Below are positions 8,120 to 15,162 of a stretch of 64,000 nt of DNA, piece by piece. The position numbers were made by a program, and so were the translations under genes. Where the stretch lies: the NCBI GenBank assembly GCA_964645715.1, contig CAZYAO010000021.1, forward strand, positions 3,137-67,136, written 5' to 3'. Source of the stretch: JAUMBM01 sp964645715 (lineage in GTDB: Bacteria > Bacteroidota > Bacteroidia > Chitinophagales > Saprospiraceae). Numbering within the stretch: position 1 is the stretch's first letter; each line of letters starts with the position of its first letter. The notes below the pieces were generated by a model, which saw only the letters and a program-made list of their open reading frames with translations, was not told the origin of the DNA and did no database searches.

Positions 8120-8749
8120 ATGCAAAACATTGAACAGTTTTTTCCCGATTTGAACGATCAGCAACGCGAGCAGCTGGCTGCCCTGGATACCCTCTACCGG
8201 GAGTGGAACAGCAAAATTAACGTCGTCTCGCGCAAAGATATCGACCAGCTATACCTGCACCACGTACTGCATTCGCTGGCCATTGCCAAGGTAATACAGT
8301 TTAAGCCAGGCGCGCGCCTGCTCGACCTGGGCACTGGCGGAGGCTTTCCCGGCATCCCACTGGCCATCCTTTTTCCGCAGGCCCACTTTACCCTGGTCGA
8401 CGGGACCCGCAAAAAAATCACCGTCGTCACGGCCGTAGCAGAAGCCCTGGGGCTCACCAATGTCACCGCCATGGCCGTACGCGCCGAAGAGCTCAAAGGG
8501 CGGCAGTTTGATTTTATCATCAGCAGAGCTGTGGCACCCCTGCGACAACTGTGCGACTGGTCATTCAAACTCATTGCCGACAAGCAGCGACACGCCATGC
8601 CCAATGGTCTGCTGGCCCTTAAAGGGGGCGATATCCAAGCAGAAATCAGAGAGCTGCCCAAAGGATCCTATACAGAGTACTGGCCCATCAGCCGGTTTTT
8701 TGGCGACCCCTATTTCGAAGAAAAGTATGTCGTATATGTACAGTATTGA
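8120..8749 (+). CDS. rsmG: 16S rRNA (guanine(527)-N7)-methyltransferase
   Basis: A 209-residue SAM-dependent methyltransferase of the GidB family that methylates N7 of G527 in 16S rRNA. Visible blocks are WNSKINVVSRKD near the N-terminus, the SAM-binding LLDLGTGGGFPGIPLAI, VDGTRKKITVV, the acidic-adenine pocket region VRAEEL, and FDFIISRAVAPLRQL. The length is normal. The ATG at 8120 lies 18 bp after a TACCTTTG box. It is followed by a strong hairpin. Confidence 0.95.
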   Translation: MQNIEQFFPDLNDQQREQLAALDTLYREWNSKINVVSRKDIDQLYLHHVLHSLAIAKVIQFKPGARLLDLGTGGGFPGIPLAILFPQAHFTLVDGTRKKITVVTAVAEALGLTNVTAMAVRAEELKGRQFDFIISRAVAPLRQLCDWSFKLIADKQRHAMPNGLLALKGGDIQAEIRELPKGSYTEYWPISRFFGDPYFEEKYVVYVQY

Positions 8750-8751
8750 AG

Positions 8752-8794
8752 CTGCAGTCCGGCTGCAGCTTACAAAGTTGCAGCCGGACCGCAG
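8752..8794. terminator. GC-rich 16-bp hairpin after rsmG
   Basis: CTGCAGTCCGGCTGCA (8752-8767) pairs with 8779-8794 with one mismatch, starting 3 bp after the rsmG stop. It is likely the rsmG terminator, although no long T-run follows. Confidence 0.65.
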
Positions 8795-8817
8795 CAACCG
8801 GATCTGTAAAAAGGCGC

Positions 8818-8847
8818 TTGCACTTTTCCCCAAAAAGGTTATATTTG
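8818..8847 (+). promoter_or_regulatory. Promoter of the DUF3127 gene
   Basis: TTG (8818-8820), a 19-base spacer and TATATTTG (8840-8847) match the Bacteroidota housekeeping promoter. The leader to the ATG at 8982 would be about 130 bases, unusually long compared with its neighbours. Confidence 0.65.
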
Positions 8848-8981
8848 TATAAATTCTGCGGCTGGTGTCGGTACACCGCGCTGCAGTTTCCAATCATCTA
8901 TCCAATGGATCTTCAGGCCGAGCATGTGGTCGGCATGGCATAAGTATCAAGCTACATTTCTTTCAGCAAAAATATTCTCTC

Positions 8982-9371
8982 ATGTCATTTGAAGTAACAG
9001 GAAAGCTGCATAAGGTCTACGAAACAGAAAACAAGACCGGCAGCTTCAGCGCGCGCGAATTTGTGATTGAAGTAGAGAGTGGCAACTACCCGCAGTTTGT
9101 CAAATTTCAGCTGGTGCAGGATCGCTGCAGCCTGATTGACGACTACCGCGAGGGGGAGCCTATCAAAGTTCATTTTGACCTGCGCGGGCGCGAGTGGAAT
9201 GGTAAGTATTTCACCAACCTCAACGCCTGGCGGCTCGAAAAAGTACAGGCCGACGGCGGTGGTGCTGCGCCTGCGGCAGCCAAGGCAGCAAGCTCGTTTG
9301 CGGCGGGCTCGTTCCCCACAGCTTCCGATGAGCCACTGAGCCCTGCAGGCGATGACGATTTGCCGTTCTAA
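8982..9371 (+). CDS. DUF3127 protein with SSB-like acidic tail
   Basis: This is a 129-residue protein. Residues 1-85 (MSFEVTGKLHKVYETENKTG, FVIEVESGNYPQFVKFQL, GEPIKVHFDLRGREWNGKYF, NLNAWRLEKV) match the DUF3127 family, predicted to be an OB-fold. An Ala/Gly/Ser-rich flexible linker follows, and the protein ends in GDDDLPF. This closely resembles the DDDIPF C-terminal tip of bacterial single-stranded DNA-binding protein, which recruits repair and replication proteins. A nucleic-acid role is inferred from fold and tail and is not established. The ATG at 8982 gives the family start; longer upstream readings are out of family. It is downstream of its own promoter. Confidence 0.9.
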   Translation: MSFEVTGKLHKVYETENKTGSFSAREFVIEVESGNYPQFVKFQLVQDRCSLIDDYREGEPIKVHFDLRGREWNGKYFTNLNAWRLEKVQADGGGAAPAAAKAASSFAAGSFPTASDEPLSPAGDDDLPF

Positions 9372-9516
9372 ACCGCACTTTTACCTTGGCTCTATTACCC
9401 CACTGCCGGCTGCGCTATCGTCAGGTGCAGGTCAGGGAAGCGCTCTTAGCTGATGTGAAACGTTCTTTTACGGGGTTCGGCATGGTTTTTGCCCTACCTG
9501 CTGTATAAATACACCG

Positions 9517-9577
9517 GGACTGTCTCAGGATATTTTTTAATGGCGTCGACTGCCCAAAAATATCCTGAGACATCCCT
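9517..9577. repeat. Long hairpin, perfect 17-bp stem
   Basis: TGTCTCAGGATATTTTT (9521-9537) is exactly complementary to 9556-9572, and GGGA/TCCC extends the stem outward. At the top TGGC...GCC can pair across GTCGACT. It lies after the DUF3127 gene and before the OmpA gene, with T- and A-runs near the apex on both strands. Confidence 0.75.
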
Positions 9578-9594
9578 GTTCATTATGTTTTTTA

Positions 9595-9610
9595 GGCGGC
9601 GGCTGCCGCC
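9595..9610. repeat. Type A hairpin core GGCGGC-GGCT-GCCGCC
   Basis: A perfect 6-bp GC stem with tetraloop GGCT, flanked by TTTTTTA on the left and AAAAAG on the right, which extend the pairing. This is the shortest member of the repeated type A hairpin family found through the window. Confidence 0.7.
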
Positions 9611-9682
9611 AAAAAGCGCTTTGAGACAGCTTACTGTTCAGCACTGCAATCGTCTCTAAATATGTACCTATATATCAAATAT

Positions 9683-11224
9683 ATGCGTCATCCCATTCGA
9701 CCGGTTTATCTGTTATTTTTATTATTGACAGCGGCCCGGCTGACCGGACAGGAGCAGGGCTGGTTTCTGGGCTTTTCTACTGGCGCCGTCGGTTACAGCG
9801 GAGATTTGAGTAAGGGCAACCGATTTTCTTTCAATGGCGGCGACGGCTATCTGGGGCTACAGTTGTACAAAGAAGGCGATAACATGCTGGCTTTTGACGT
9901 GCACGGCCGCATGGGCAGCATACGAGCCAGTGACCTAAAATACACAGAAGATGCTTTTCGGCAAGCGAGGGGCTTTTCTTTTGAGACGCAATGGTATGAG
10001 CTGTCGATGGGCCTTCGGCTCATGCCCTGGCCGAAGGCGGCCGTTTCTCCTTTTGTCAGTGCAGGCATGGGCATTGCTTCCTTCCGCGCCCGGCCGGATT
10101 TTTCCCTCAACAGGCTCGATGAACTCAATGCTCGCATCCTCGAGGATGAGGATAAATATAAGGGTACTGCCGTAACCACCGTCCTGCCGATAGGTGTGGG
10201 GATGCGGGCGCGCCTGAGTCCGCGCGTCAATCTGCAGCTCATTGCCCAGATTAATCTCACGGCTACTGATTATATGGATGGCATCAGTGCTGCCGTCAAT
10301 GCCAACAGAAAGGATCACTATGGCTACCTGGCCTTCTCTGCTGCCTACAAACTGGTGGCGGAGGATAGGGATGGCGATGGGATTCCCGACAGCAGGGATG
10401 AGTGCCCCGATAGCTTTGGCCAGCCATCTGGCTATGGCTGTCCTGATGCCGACGGCGACGGGATCCCCGATGAGTCGGATGAGTGTCCCTACATCCCGGG
10501 CATGCAGCGCTTCTTTGGGTGCCCGGATCGCGACGGAGACTCTATACCCGATCAAAAAGATGAGTGCCCTGATGTGGCCGGACTGGAAGCCTACAAGGGC
10601 TGCCTGCCTACTGATACCGATGAAGACGGCATCCCGGACAACGAGGATCGCTGTCCTACCCAAAAGGGAATCAGAGAGCTGCAGGGCTGCCCACGCGTCG
10701 ACAGCGATGGCGACGGCATCAGCGATGACCGCGATGCGTGTCCTCAGATGCCCGGCATGACGCTGTTTGATGGCTGTCCCGATGCCGATGATGACGGCAT
10801 CGCTGACCCTAAAGATGCTTGTCCGGAACTCTTTGGCAGCATCGAGCAAGATGGTTGCCCGCCGGCAACCACCGATACCGACATCAGCCGGCAACTTAAC
10901 CAGCAACGCTTTCTGTTTAGTCCCAATAGCAACCAAATCCAGCAGGAGCGACTAGCCGACAAACTAGCCACCTTTCTGCGAAATAATCCGGCCTACAAGC
11001 TACGGCTGAGAGGCTACGATGACGGCGGGGCTGCGGATGCAACCGAACAGCGCTGGGCTTACTTCCGCGTTGTGGCAGTACATGATTTTCTGACAGCCCG
11101 CGGCATCGCTCCGGAACGACTGGTGCAGGAAACGCCGGCGGTGGTGAGGCCACAGGCCGGTACACAGGGTCAGCCTGAGATGCCCAATTTGCTTAGGCGG
11201 GTTGAGATATGGTTGTACAAATAA
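9683..11224 (+). CDS. OmpA-family outer membrane protein with thrombospondin type 3 repeats
   Basis: This is a 513-residue exported protein. The N-terminus MRHPIRPVYLLFLLLTAARL is a signal peptide. Residues 22-230 look like an outer-membrane beta-barrel with alternating strands (WFLGFSTGAVGYSGDLSK, GMRARLSPRVNLQLIAQINL). Residues 235-395 hold about six thrombospondin type 3 repeats (DRDGDGIPDSRDECPD, DADGDGIPDESDECP and so on), which bind calcium. The C-terminus (about 400-513) is OmpA-like, with FLFSPNSNQI, LRLRGYDDGGA and LLRRVEIWLYK, somewhat divergent from the usual peptidoglycan-binding NRRVEI motif. The ATG at 9683 gives the cleaner signal peptide; an in-frame ATG at 9662 is the alternative. 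It ends at a tandem hairpin array. Confidence 0.9.
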   Translation: MRHPIRPVYLLFLLLTAARLTGQEQGWFLGFSTGAVGYSGDLSKGNRFSFNGGDGYLGLQLYKEGDNMLAFDVHGRMGSIRASDLKYTEDAFRQARGFSFETQWYELSMGLRLMPWPKAAVSPFVSAGMGIASFRARPDFSLNRLDELNARILEDEDKYKGTAVTTVLPIGVGMRARLSPRVNLQLIAQINLTATDYMDGISAAVNANRKDHYGYLAFSAAYKLVAEDRDGDGIPDSRDECPDSFGQPSGYGCPDADGDGIPDESDECPYIPGMQRFFGCPDRDGDSIPDQKDECPDVAGLEAYKGCLPTDTDEDGIPDNEDRCPTQKGIRELQGCPRVDSDGDGISDDRDACPQMPGMTLFDGCPDADDDGIADPKDACPELFGSIEQDGCPPATTDTDISRQLNQQRFLFSPNSNQIQQERLADKLATFLRNNPAYKLRLRGYDDGGAADATEQRWAYFRVVAVHDFLTARGIAPERLVQETPAVVRPQAGTQGQPEMPNLLRRVEIWLYK

Positions 11225-11232
11225 GAAGGTTC

Positions 11233-11276
11233 TTGATTCATGACAGGGTGGCTGGCGCCACCCTGTCATGAATCAA
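11233..11276. repeat. Type A hairpin, copy 1
   Basis: A perfect 20-bp stem capped by GGTGGC-TGGC-GCCACC. It begins 9 bp after the OmpA gene stop codon, in a convergent intergenic region. Terminator use is likely, but it belongs to a repeated hairpin family. Confidence 0.85.
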
Positions 11277-11428
11277 ATTTGTGTACTTTTTGATTTTTTT
11301 TCAAAAATCAAAAAGTACATATTTGTCTCATATTTCATGACAGGGTGGCTGGCGCCACCCTGTCATGAATCAAATTTGTATACTTTTTGATTTTTTTCAA
11401 AAATCAAAAAGTACATATTTGTCTTATT
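11239..11428. repeat. Tandem duplication of a type A + type B hairpin unit (period 97 bp)
   Basis: A block starting CATGACAGGGTGGCTGGCG and running through the AT-rich hairpin to ATATTTGTCT occurs at about 11239-11335 and again at about 11336-11428, differing at only a few positions. Each copy holds a GC hairpin (11239-11276 core, 11334-11369) and an AT hairpin (11283-11318, 11381-11413) built on TACTTTTTGATTTTT. The second copy runs into the 3' end of the tetR gene. Confidence 0.9.
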
Positions 11429-12044
11429 ATTGCGAAGCAACCAACAAGCCTTTCAGCAGCAACTCGCTCAGGGTCAGCCGGACGGCTTCCAGAGACTGCT
11501 TTTTGCCGGGTTGCCGCCACTCGTGCACCCAGCGGACAGACGACAGTACCGTGTTGAGTGTAAGCTGTGGGTCCAGTCGCTGAAAGACATTTTGTGCCAT
11601 CCCGTCTACCAGGATAGCTTTGAACCGGTTTTCATACTCCCGCCGCAACCGCTTAAAATCGCTAAGGTGTGGCTCTTCAAGGTGGCGCCACTCATCGTTG
11701 AAAGCCGTGATGGAAGTCATGTCCTGCATGGCTATATCTATGTGCAGGTTGATGAGCGCCCGCAGTCGGTCGGCAGGAGAGGCATGCGCCTGCTCAATCT
11801 GCCGGATGCCCTCCAAAAATCGGCTGGCGTTGAAAAAGCAGATCTCCCGAAGAATCTCCTGCTTGCTCTGTATATGGTTGTACAGACTGGAAGCCTGCAG
11901 ATCTACCGCCTGTGCCAAGTCGCGCATAGATGTTGCCGAGTAGCCTTTGTCGCGAAACAATACCGCGGCGGCTTCCAATATTTTTTCTTTTTTTGTCTTC
12001 TCAGTAAGCGCTAACATACTTGTATCAAACTGTTTAGAATACAT
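11427..12044 (-). CDS. TetR/AcrR family transcriptional regulator
   Basis: This is a 205-residue repressor-type protein. The N-terminal helix-turn-helix is clear: KILEAAAVLFRDKGYSATS MRDLAQAV followed by SSLYNHIQSKQEILREI (about residues 18-62). The rest is a helical ligand-binding domain (AFNDEWRHLEEPHLSDFKRL). A start at 12017 (MLALTEK) is also possible and would still include the whole domain. It lies 142 bp downstream of the paaE-like gene on the same strand, so it may be cotranscribed with it and regulate it. The palindrome at the paaE start is a candidate operator. The effector is unknown; acyl-CoA or phenylacetyl-CoA is a guess from context. Confidence 0.9.
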   Translation of the reverse strand: MYSKQFDTSMLALTEKTKKEKILEAAAVLFRDKGYSATSMRDLAQAVDLQASSLYNHIQSKQEILREICFFNASRFLEGIRQIEQAHASPADRLRALINLHIDIAMQDMTSITAFNDEWRHLEEPHLSDFKRLRREYENRFKAILVDGMAQNVFQRLDPQLTLNTVLSSVRWVHEWRQPGKKQSLEAVRLTLSELLLKGLLVASQ

Positions 12045-12104
12045 GGCCGCCTAAACGGAAAAATCCCCTTCCAATCCTGATAGCGCGGCTGTAGGGCTAC
12101 CGGT

Positions 12105-12203
12105 CTACCGCCTCCACTTTATACATCGAAGTCGACTAAGTAATCGCCACCGCCTACTGGCACGGGCAGCTCCTACCGCCTCCACTTTATACATCGAAGT
12201 TGA
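12105..12203. repeat. Duplicated 3' end of the paaE-like gene
   Basis: CTACCGCCTCCACTTTATAC followed by ATCGAAGT occurs at 12105-12132 and again at 12173-12200, 68 bp apart; the next four bases differ by one. The second copy includes the last codons and stop of the paaE-like gene. Read on the minus strand, the first copy would also end a frame with Val-Asp-Phe-Asp-Val-stop, matching the gene's own Asn-Phe-Asp-Val-stop. Confidence 0.8.
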
Positions 12204-13278
12204 CCACCACGCGCTCCGTACGCGGGTGCGCCTGGCACGTCAGGATAAAACCAGCAGCCACCTCTTCCGGTTCCAGCGCATAATTGACATCCATCTCTAC
12301 CTCCCCCACTTCCAGTTTGGCGCGACAAGTACAGCATACCCCTCCCTTGCAGGCATAAGGAAGTTCTGCACCATGACGGAGCGCAGCATCGAGCAGCGTC
12401 TCCCGGCGGCTGTTGAGACTAAACTGAATCGTCTTGCCATCCAGTGTCAGCTCGACGGTTGTCAGTACCTCTGCAGAGACATCCTCCTCCCGGCGACGGC
12501 GTGCTGCCGCCAGTGCTGCCCCCGCAGCGAACAATTCCAGGTGAATCCGCGAACGATCCACGCCCTTTGCCAGCAGACAATCCCGAATTTCCTGAATCAT
12601 CTCCTCGGGTCCGCAAAGAAAGTAGGCATCTACTACCGCCGGATCGAACAGCCAGCGGCTGTAAGCCTCGCACTTAGCCCCGTCGAGGCGGCCCGTAAAC
12701 AAGGGACTGTCGAGGTGCTCGCGGCTCAGCACAAAATGCAGACTCAGGCGTCCCAAATACTGATTCTTGAGCGCCTCCAGCTGCTCGTGAAAAATAATAC
12801 TGTCAGTGGTCTTGTTGCCGTAAAAAAGCGTAAAATGGCTGTGAGGCTCGGTAGCCAGCACCGTTTTGAGGATAGACATAACCGGTGTGATCCCACTCCC
12901 GGCAGCAAAAGCAACATAATTGCGGTGCAGCTGCGGATCCAGTTCCGTATAAAAACGGCCCTCCGGCGGCATCACCTCCAACGTGTCGCCAACCACCAGC
13001 TGCTCATTGGCAAAAGAAGAAAACAAGCCCCCGGGAACTTTCTTGATAGCCACCCGAAGCTCCCCATCGAGCGGGCTGCTACAGATCGAGTACGCCCGCC
13101 TCACCTCCTGCCCGTCGAGCCTCGTACGCAGCGTAAGGTGTTGCCCCTGTACAAAAGAAAACACCTCCGACGAAGGCACAGCCCCCGACGAAAGATTGAA
13201 TGCAATGGAGACACAATCGGCAGTCTCTCTGCGAATGTCGCTGATGACCAGCGGATAAAAGGTATGTTTAGCTGACAC
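12187..13278 (-). CDS. PaaE-like ferredoxin-NADP-type oxidoreductase
   Basis: This is a 363-residue flavin/iron-sulfur reductase. It has an FAD-binding domain (RRAYSICSSPLDGELRVAIK, GGLFSSFANEQL), an NAD(P)-binding domain (FAAGSGITPVMSILKTVL, LCGPEEMIQ) and a C-terminal plant-type 2Fe-2S ferredoxin domain with cysteines in YACKGGVCCTCRAKL and LTCQAHP. This order matches the phenylacetyl-CoA epoxidase reductase PaaE and related Hmp-like reductases. No paaABCD genes are nearby, so the partner oxygenase is elsewhere or the enzyme serves another one. The start is a GTG at 13278. A TATCTTTG box lies at 13303-13296 on the minus strand, with a palindrome between it and the start codon. Confidence 0.88.
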   Translation of the reverse strand: MSAKHTFYPLVISDIRRETADCVSIAFNLSSGAVPSSEVFSFVQGQHLTLRTRLDGQEVRRAYSICSSPLDGELRVAIKKVPGGLFSSFANEQLVVGDTLEVMPPEGRFYTELDPQLHRNYVAFAAGSGITPVMSILKTVLATEPHSHFTLFYGNKTTDSIIFHEQLEALKNQYLGRLSLHFVLSREHLDSPLFTGRLDGAKCEAYSRWLFDPAVVDAYFLCGPEEMIQEIRDCLLAKGVDRSRIHLELFAAGAALAAARRRREEDVSAEVLTTVELTLDGKTIQFSLNSRRETLLDAALRHGAELPYACKGGVCCTCRAKLEVGEVEMDVNYALEPEEVAAGFILTCQAHPRTERVVVNFDV

Positions 13279-13295
13279 GAATGAACGTTTGTTCG
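13278..13295. promoter_or_regulatory. Candidate TetR operator at the paaE start
   Basis: CGAATGAAC-GTTTGTTCG forms an 18-bp pseudopalindrome with 7 of 9 matching positions per arm and the tight central AACGTT. It sits between the -7 box TATCTTTG (13303-13296, minus strand) and the GTG start of the paaE-like gene, where a repressor would block transcription. The adjacent TetR gene is the obvious candidate binder; this is inference. Confidence 0.5.
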
Positions 13296-13418
13296 CAAAG
13301 ATACAGACAATTTCAAAATGTCCGGGAAACTATTTGCCATCGTTGCGGCCGGAATCCACACCTGTTTTTGCTGCTTTTTTCCAAAAACCCCAAAAAGCTG
13401 TGGATAAGTAAAACAACC

Positions 13419-13453
13419 TAAGGGCATAGCAGGAACAAGCCGCTATGCCCTTA
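13419..13453 (-). terminator. rpsT terminator
   Basis: TAAGGGCATAGC (13419-13430) pairs exactly with GCTATGCCCTTA (13442-13453), 26 bp past the rpsT stop in the direction of transcription, followed by a T-rich stretch on the minus strand. Confidence 0.8.
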
Positions 13454-13478
13454 AGCAAACGATAAGAATTGTATGCGA

Positions 13479-13733
13479 TTACCCCAGGTCGTTGACCAGC
13501 TTCATCAAGCTGCTCTTCAGGTTGGAAGCTTTATTATCGTGCCAAGTATTCTTTTTTGCGAGCTTATCGATCATGCTCAGTACCTTAGGCAGGAACTGCT
13601 GTGCTTCGCTCTTGTCAGTCATTTCACGCAGCTTAGCGATAGCTGTACGTGCAGACTTCTTGTGGTAACGGTTCTGCAGACGCTTAACTGCGTCTTGGCG
13701 GATGCGTTTCTTTGCTGATTTATGATGTGCCAT
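13479..13733 (-). CDS. rpsT: 30S ribosomal protein S20
   Basis: An 84-residue basic protein that binds the 5' domain of 16S rRNA early in 30S assembly. The start MAHHKSAKKRIRQDAVKRLQ and the block KKNTWHDNKASNLKSSLMKL are typical of S20. The length is normal. It is a single gene with its own promoter and a clear terminator hairpin. Confidence 0.97.
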   Translation of the reverse strand: MAHHKSAKKRIRQDAVKRLQNRYHKKSARTAIAKLREMTDKSEAQQFLPKVLSMIDKLAKKNTWHDNKASNLKSSLMKLVNDLG

Positions 13734-13788
13734 ATTAGCTTAATTGCGGCTTACATGCAGTGATTAAAAGCATATTCAATTCGGGCAG

Positions 13789-13819
13789 CAAAGATAGTAC
13801 ATTGAATTTGATTGAACAA
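13789..13819 (-). promoter_or_regulatory. rpsT promoter
   Basis: On the minus strand TTG (13819-13817), a 20-base spacer and TATCTTTG (13796-13789) match the Bacteroidota promoter. The -7 box is 56 bp from the rpsT start codon. Confidence 0.65.
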
Positions 13820-13860
13820 GTCTATGCTGCTTATTTTTCTCTGCCAAGTTGACTAATGCC

Positions 13861-14958
13861 TTATAAGACAGCGTCCAGATTGACATGATCGCGAATCAGT
13901 TCGACAGCTCTGCTGGCCTTCCAAGGCGTACGGGTATTGATTTTGACCTCCATACGGCTGATTTTTATAGCAGAACCATAGGTATCCAGCTGAGTAGCGA
14001 TTACAGGAATCTCATTTTTGTCGAGGTATTCCCGGCCAGGCAGGTTGTACTGTATATCGGGGATGTAGTCGTTTTCACCATTGATGATAATACCGGCCAA
14101 AGAGACGCACTGGTTATTTTTGTGCTCGAGTTCTTCCAGCGCATGGATGACACTCTCGAGTCGGCGGTAGCTGACGATGATGAGCAGATTTTTGAGCTGG
14201 CTAAACTCATGTTTGTCGATTAGCGAGCCCGAGGCCACATTTTCCACCCGATTGTCGAGCCGGTGCCCGTTGATGAGCACCACTCCGTTGACCGCAGTAC
14301 GCACCCCTTCCATAATAGGATTGGAAAGCGTCTGGTCGTATGGCAGCACCCCCAATAGCGGGATACCCATCTGCTCTAACTTTTTCCCCACATAATACTT
14401 TACCTGATCGAGCTTGTCAGGAATTACCTTATTGACAATTACCCCCATGATCGGCACTTGCTGCTCCCGAAAAAGTGCAACACTCATGTTGAGCCGATCG
14501 ATGGTATTACCGATGCCTCCCTCAACAATCATGACGACAGGCGCCCCCAGCAATTTGGCCACATCCGCATTAGACACATCGCACACACTGCCCACCCCCG
14601 GATGTCCCGTACCCTCATAGACCACGATCTCATAGTCCTGCTGCAACACCTTGGAAGCCTCGAGTATGCGATCAGCAAAATCAAACTTGGCCGGATCATC
14701 GAGATACTCTCGCGTAACACCTGCGCCGACGATCACCGGACTATGCACTTCGGCTTTGAGTTCGAAGCCCATCACCTTAGAAAAAAGCAGCGCATCCTTG
14801 TCGACCTTGAGATCCCCCAGGTCTACAAACTGCTGCCCCACCGGCTTACAATAGCCAACAGAATGCCTGCGCTCGCGCAGCGCCTCCACCAAGCCGAGGG
14901 TAGAAGTGGTTTTTCCGACGTGTTGACTGGTCGCTGCCACATAGATGCGGTCTGTCAT
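13861..14958 (-). CDS. BioD-like P-loop ATPase with DRTGG domain (Pta N-terminal type)
   Basis: This is a 365-residue protein resembling the N-terminal half of long phosphotransacetylases (COG0857). The P-loop is YVAATSQHVGKTTSTLGL near residue 6, followed by VGYCKPVGQQ, VVYEGTGHPGVGSVCDVSNA and MGVIVNKVIP of the dethiobiotin synthetase-like fold. The C-terminal part (about 215-330) corresponds to a DRTGG domain (NGVVLINGHRLDN, SLAGIIINGENDYIPDI). The acetyltransferase domain of Pta is absent, so this is a stand-alone regulatory or ligase-like ATPase; its substrate is unknown. It is a single gene in this orientation, with the haem-binding gene upstream beyond two hairpins. Confidence 0.85.
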   Translation of the reverse strand: MTDRIYVAATSQHVGKTTSTLGLVEALRERRHSVGYCKPVGQQFVDLGDLKVDKDALLFSKVMGFELKAEVHSPVIVGAGVTREYLDDPAKFDFADRILEASKVLQQDYEIVVYEGTGHPGVGSVCDVSNADVAKLLGAPVVMIVEGGIGNTIDRLNMSVALFREQQVPIMGVIVNKVIPDKLDQVKYYVGKKLEQMGIPLLGVLPYDQTLSNPIMEGVRTAVNGVVLINGHRLDNRVENVASGSLIDKHEFSQLKNLLIIVSYRRLESVIHALEELEHKNNQCVSLAGIIINGENDYIPDIQYNLPGREYLDKNEIPVIATQLDTYGSAIKISRMEVKINTRTPWKASRAVELIRDHVNLDAVL

Positions 14959-15045
14959 AGCCTTACTGTGTTATTGCCGTGGATTACCGGTAACATAAGG
15001 GGGGAAATCCGCAGGCGAATGATGAAAGAAGTGCGAAACCCAAGC

Positions 15046-15075
15046 GCTTATTGGCAGCGGCGGCGGCCAATAAGC
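15046..15075. repeat. GC hairpin, 10-bp stem
   Basis: GCTTATTGGC (15046-15055) pairs exactly with GCCAATAAGC (15066-15075) around AGCGGCGGCG. It is related in its apex to the type A hairpins. It lies downstream of the haem-binding gene. Confidence 0.7.
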
Positions 15076-15084
15076 ACCTGTTTA

Positions 15085-15119
15085 CACAGGGTTTTTGCCT
15101 ACAGGCGAAAAATCCTGTG
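15085..15119. terminator. Hairpin with T5/A5 stem after the haem-binding gene
   Basis: CACAGG...TTTTTGCC pairs with GGC...AAAAA...CCTGTG. It is the first structure met after the stop at 15163 by minus-strand transcripts. With the hairpin at 15046 it forms a GC plus AT pair, the arrangement seen repeatedly in this window. Confidence 0.65.
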
Positions 15120-15162
15120 AGAAAACCAGAGAGGCTAGGGCGCGTATCGTCGTTGCAAATAT

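Larger units (their letters stand above)
9372..9682. other. Intergenic region with two hairpins
   Basis: About 310 bases between two plus-strand genes. No ORF is supported. It contains a long AT-rich hairpin (9517-9577) and a type A GC hairpin (9595-9610), described separately. A further TTTGAGACAGC near 9620-9630 repeats, in part, the ACTGTCTCAGG arm of the first hairpin. Confidence 0.5.

Noticed and set aside
9935..10936. A 333-codon open frame opposite the TSP3-repeat OmpA gene
   Set aside because: It mirrors the Asp/Gly-rich repeats (giving Ile/Ala/Val-rich antisense sequence); the plus-strand frame has a signal peptide, calcium repeats and an OmpA end.
11233..11428. CRISPR-like array
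   Set aside because: Only two repeats, each containing its own hairpins, with no spacers and no cas genes.
12226..13275. A 349-codon open frame opposite the paaE-like gene
   Set aside because: The minus-strand frame has intact FAD, NAD and 2Fe-2S motifs; the plus-strand translation is Gln/Arg-rich without any domain.
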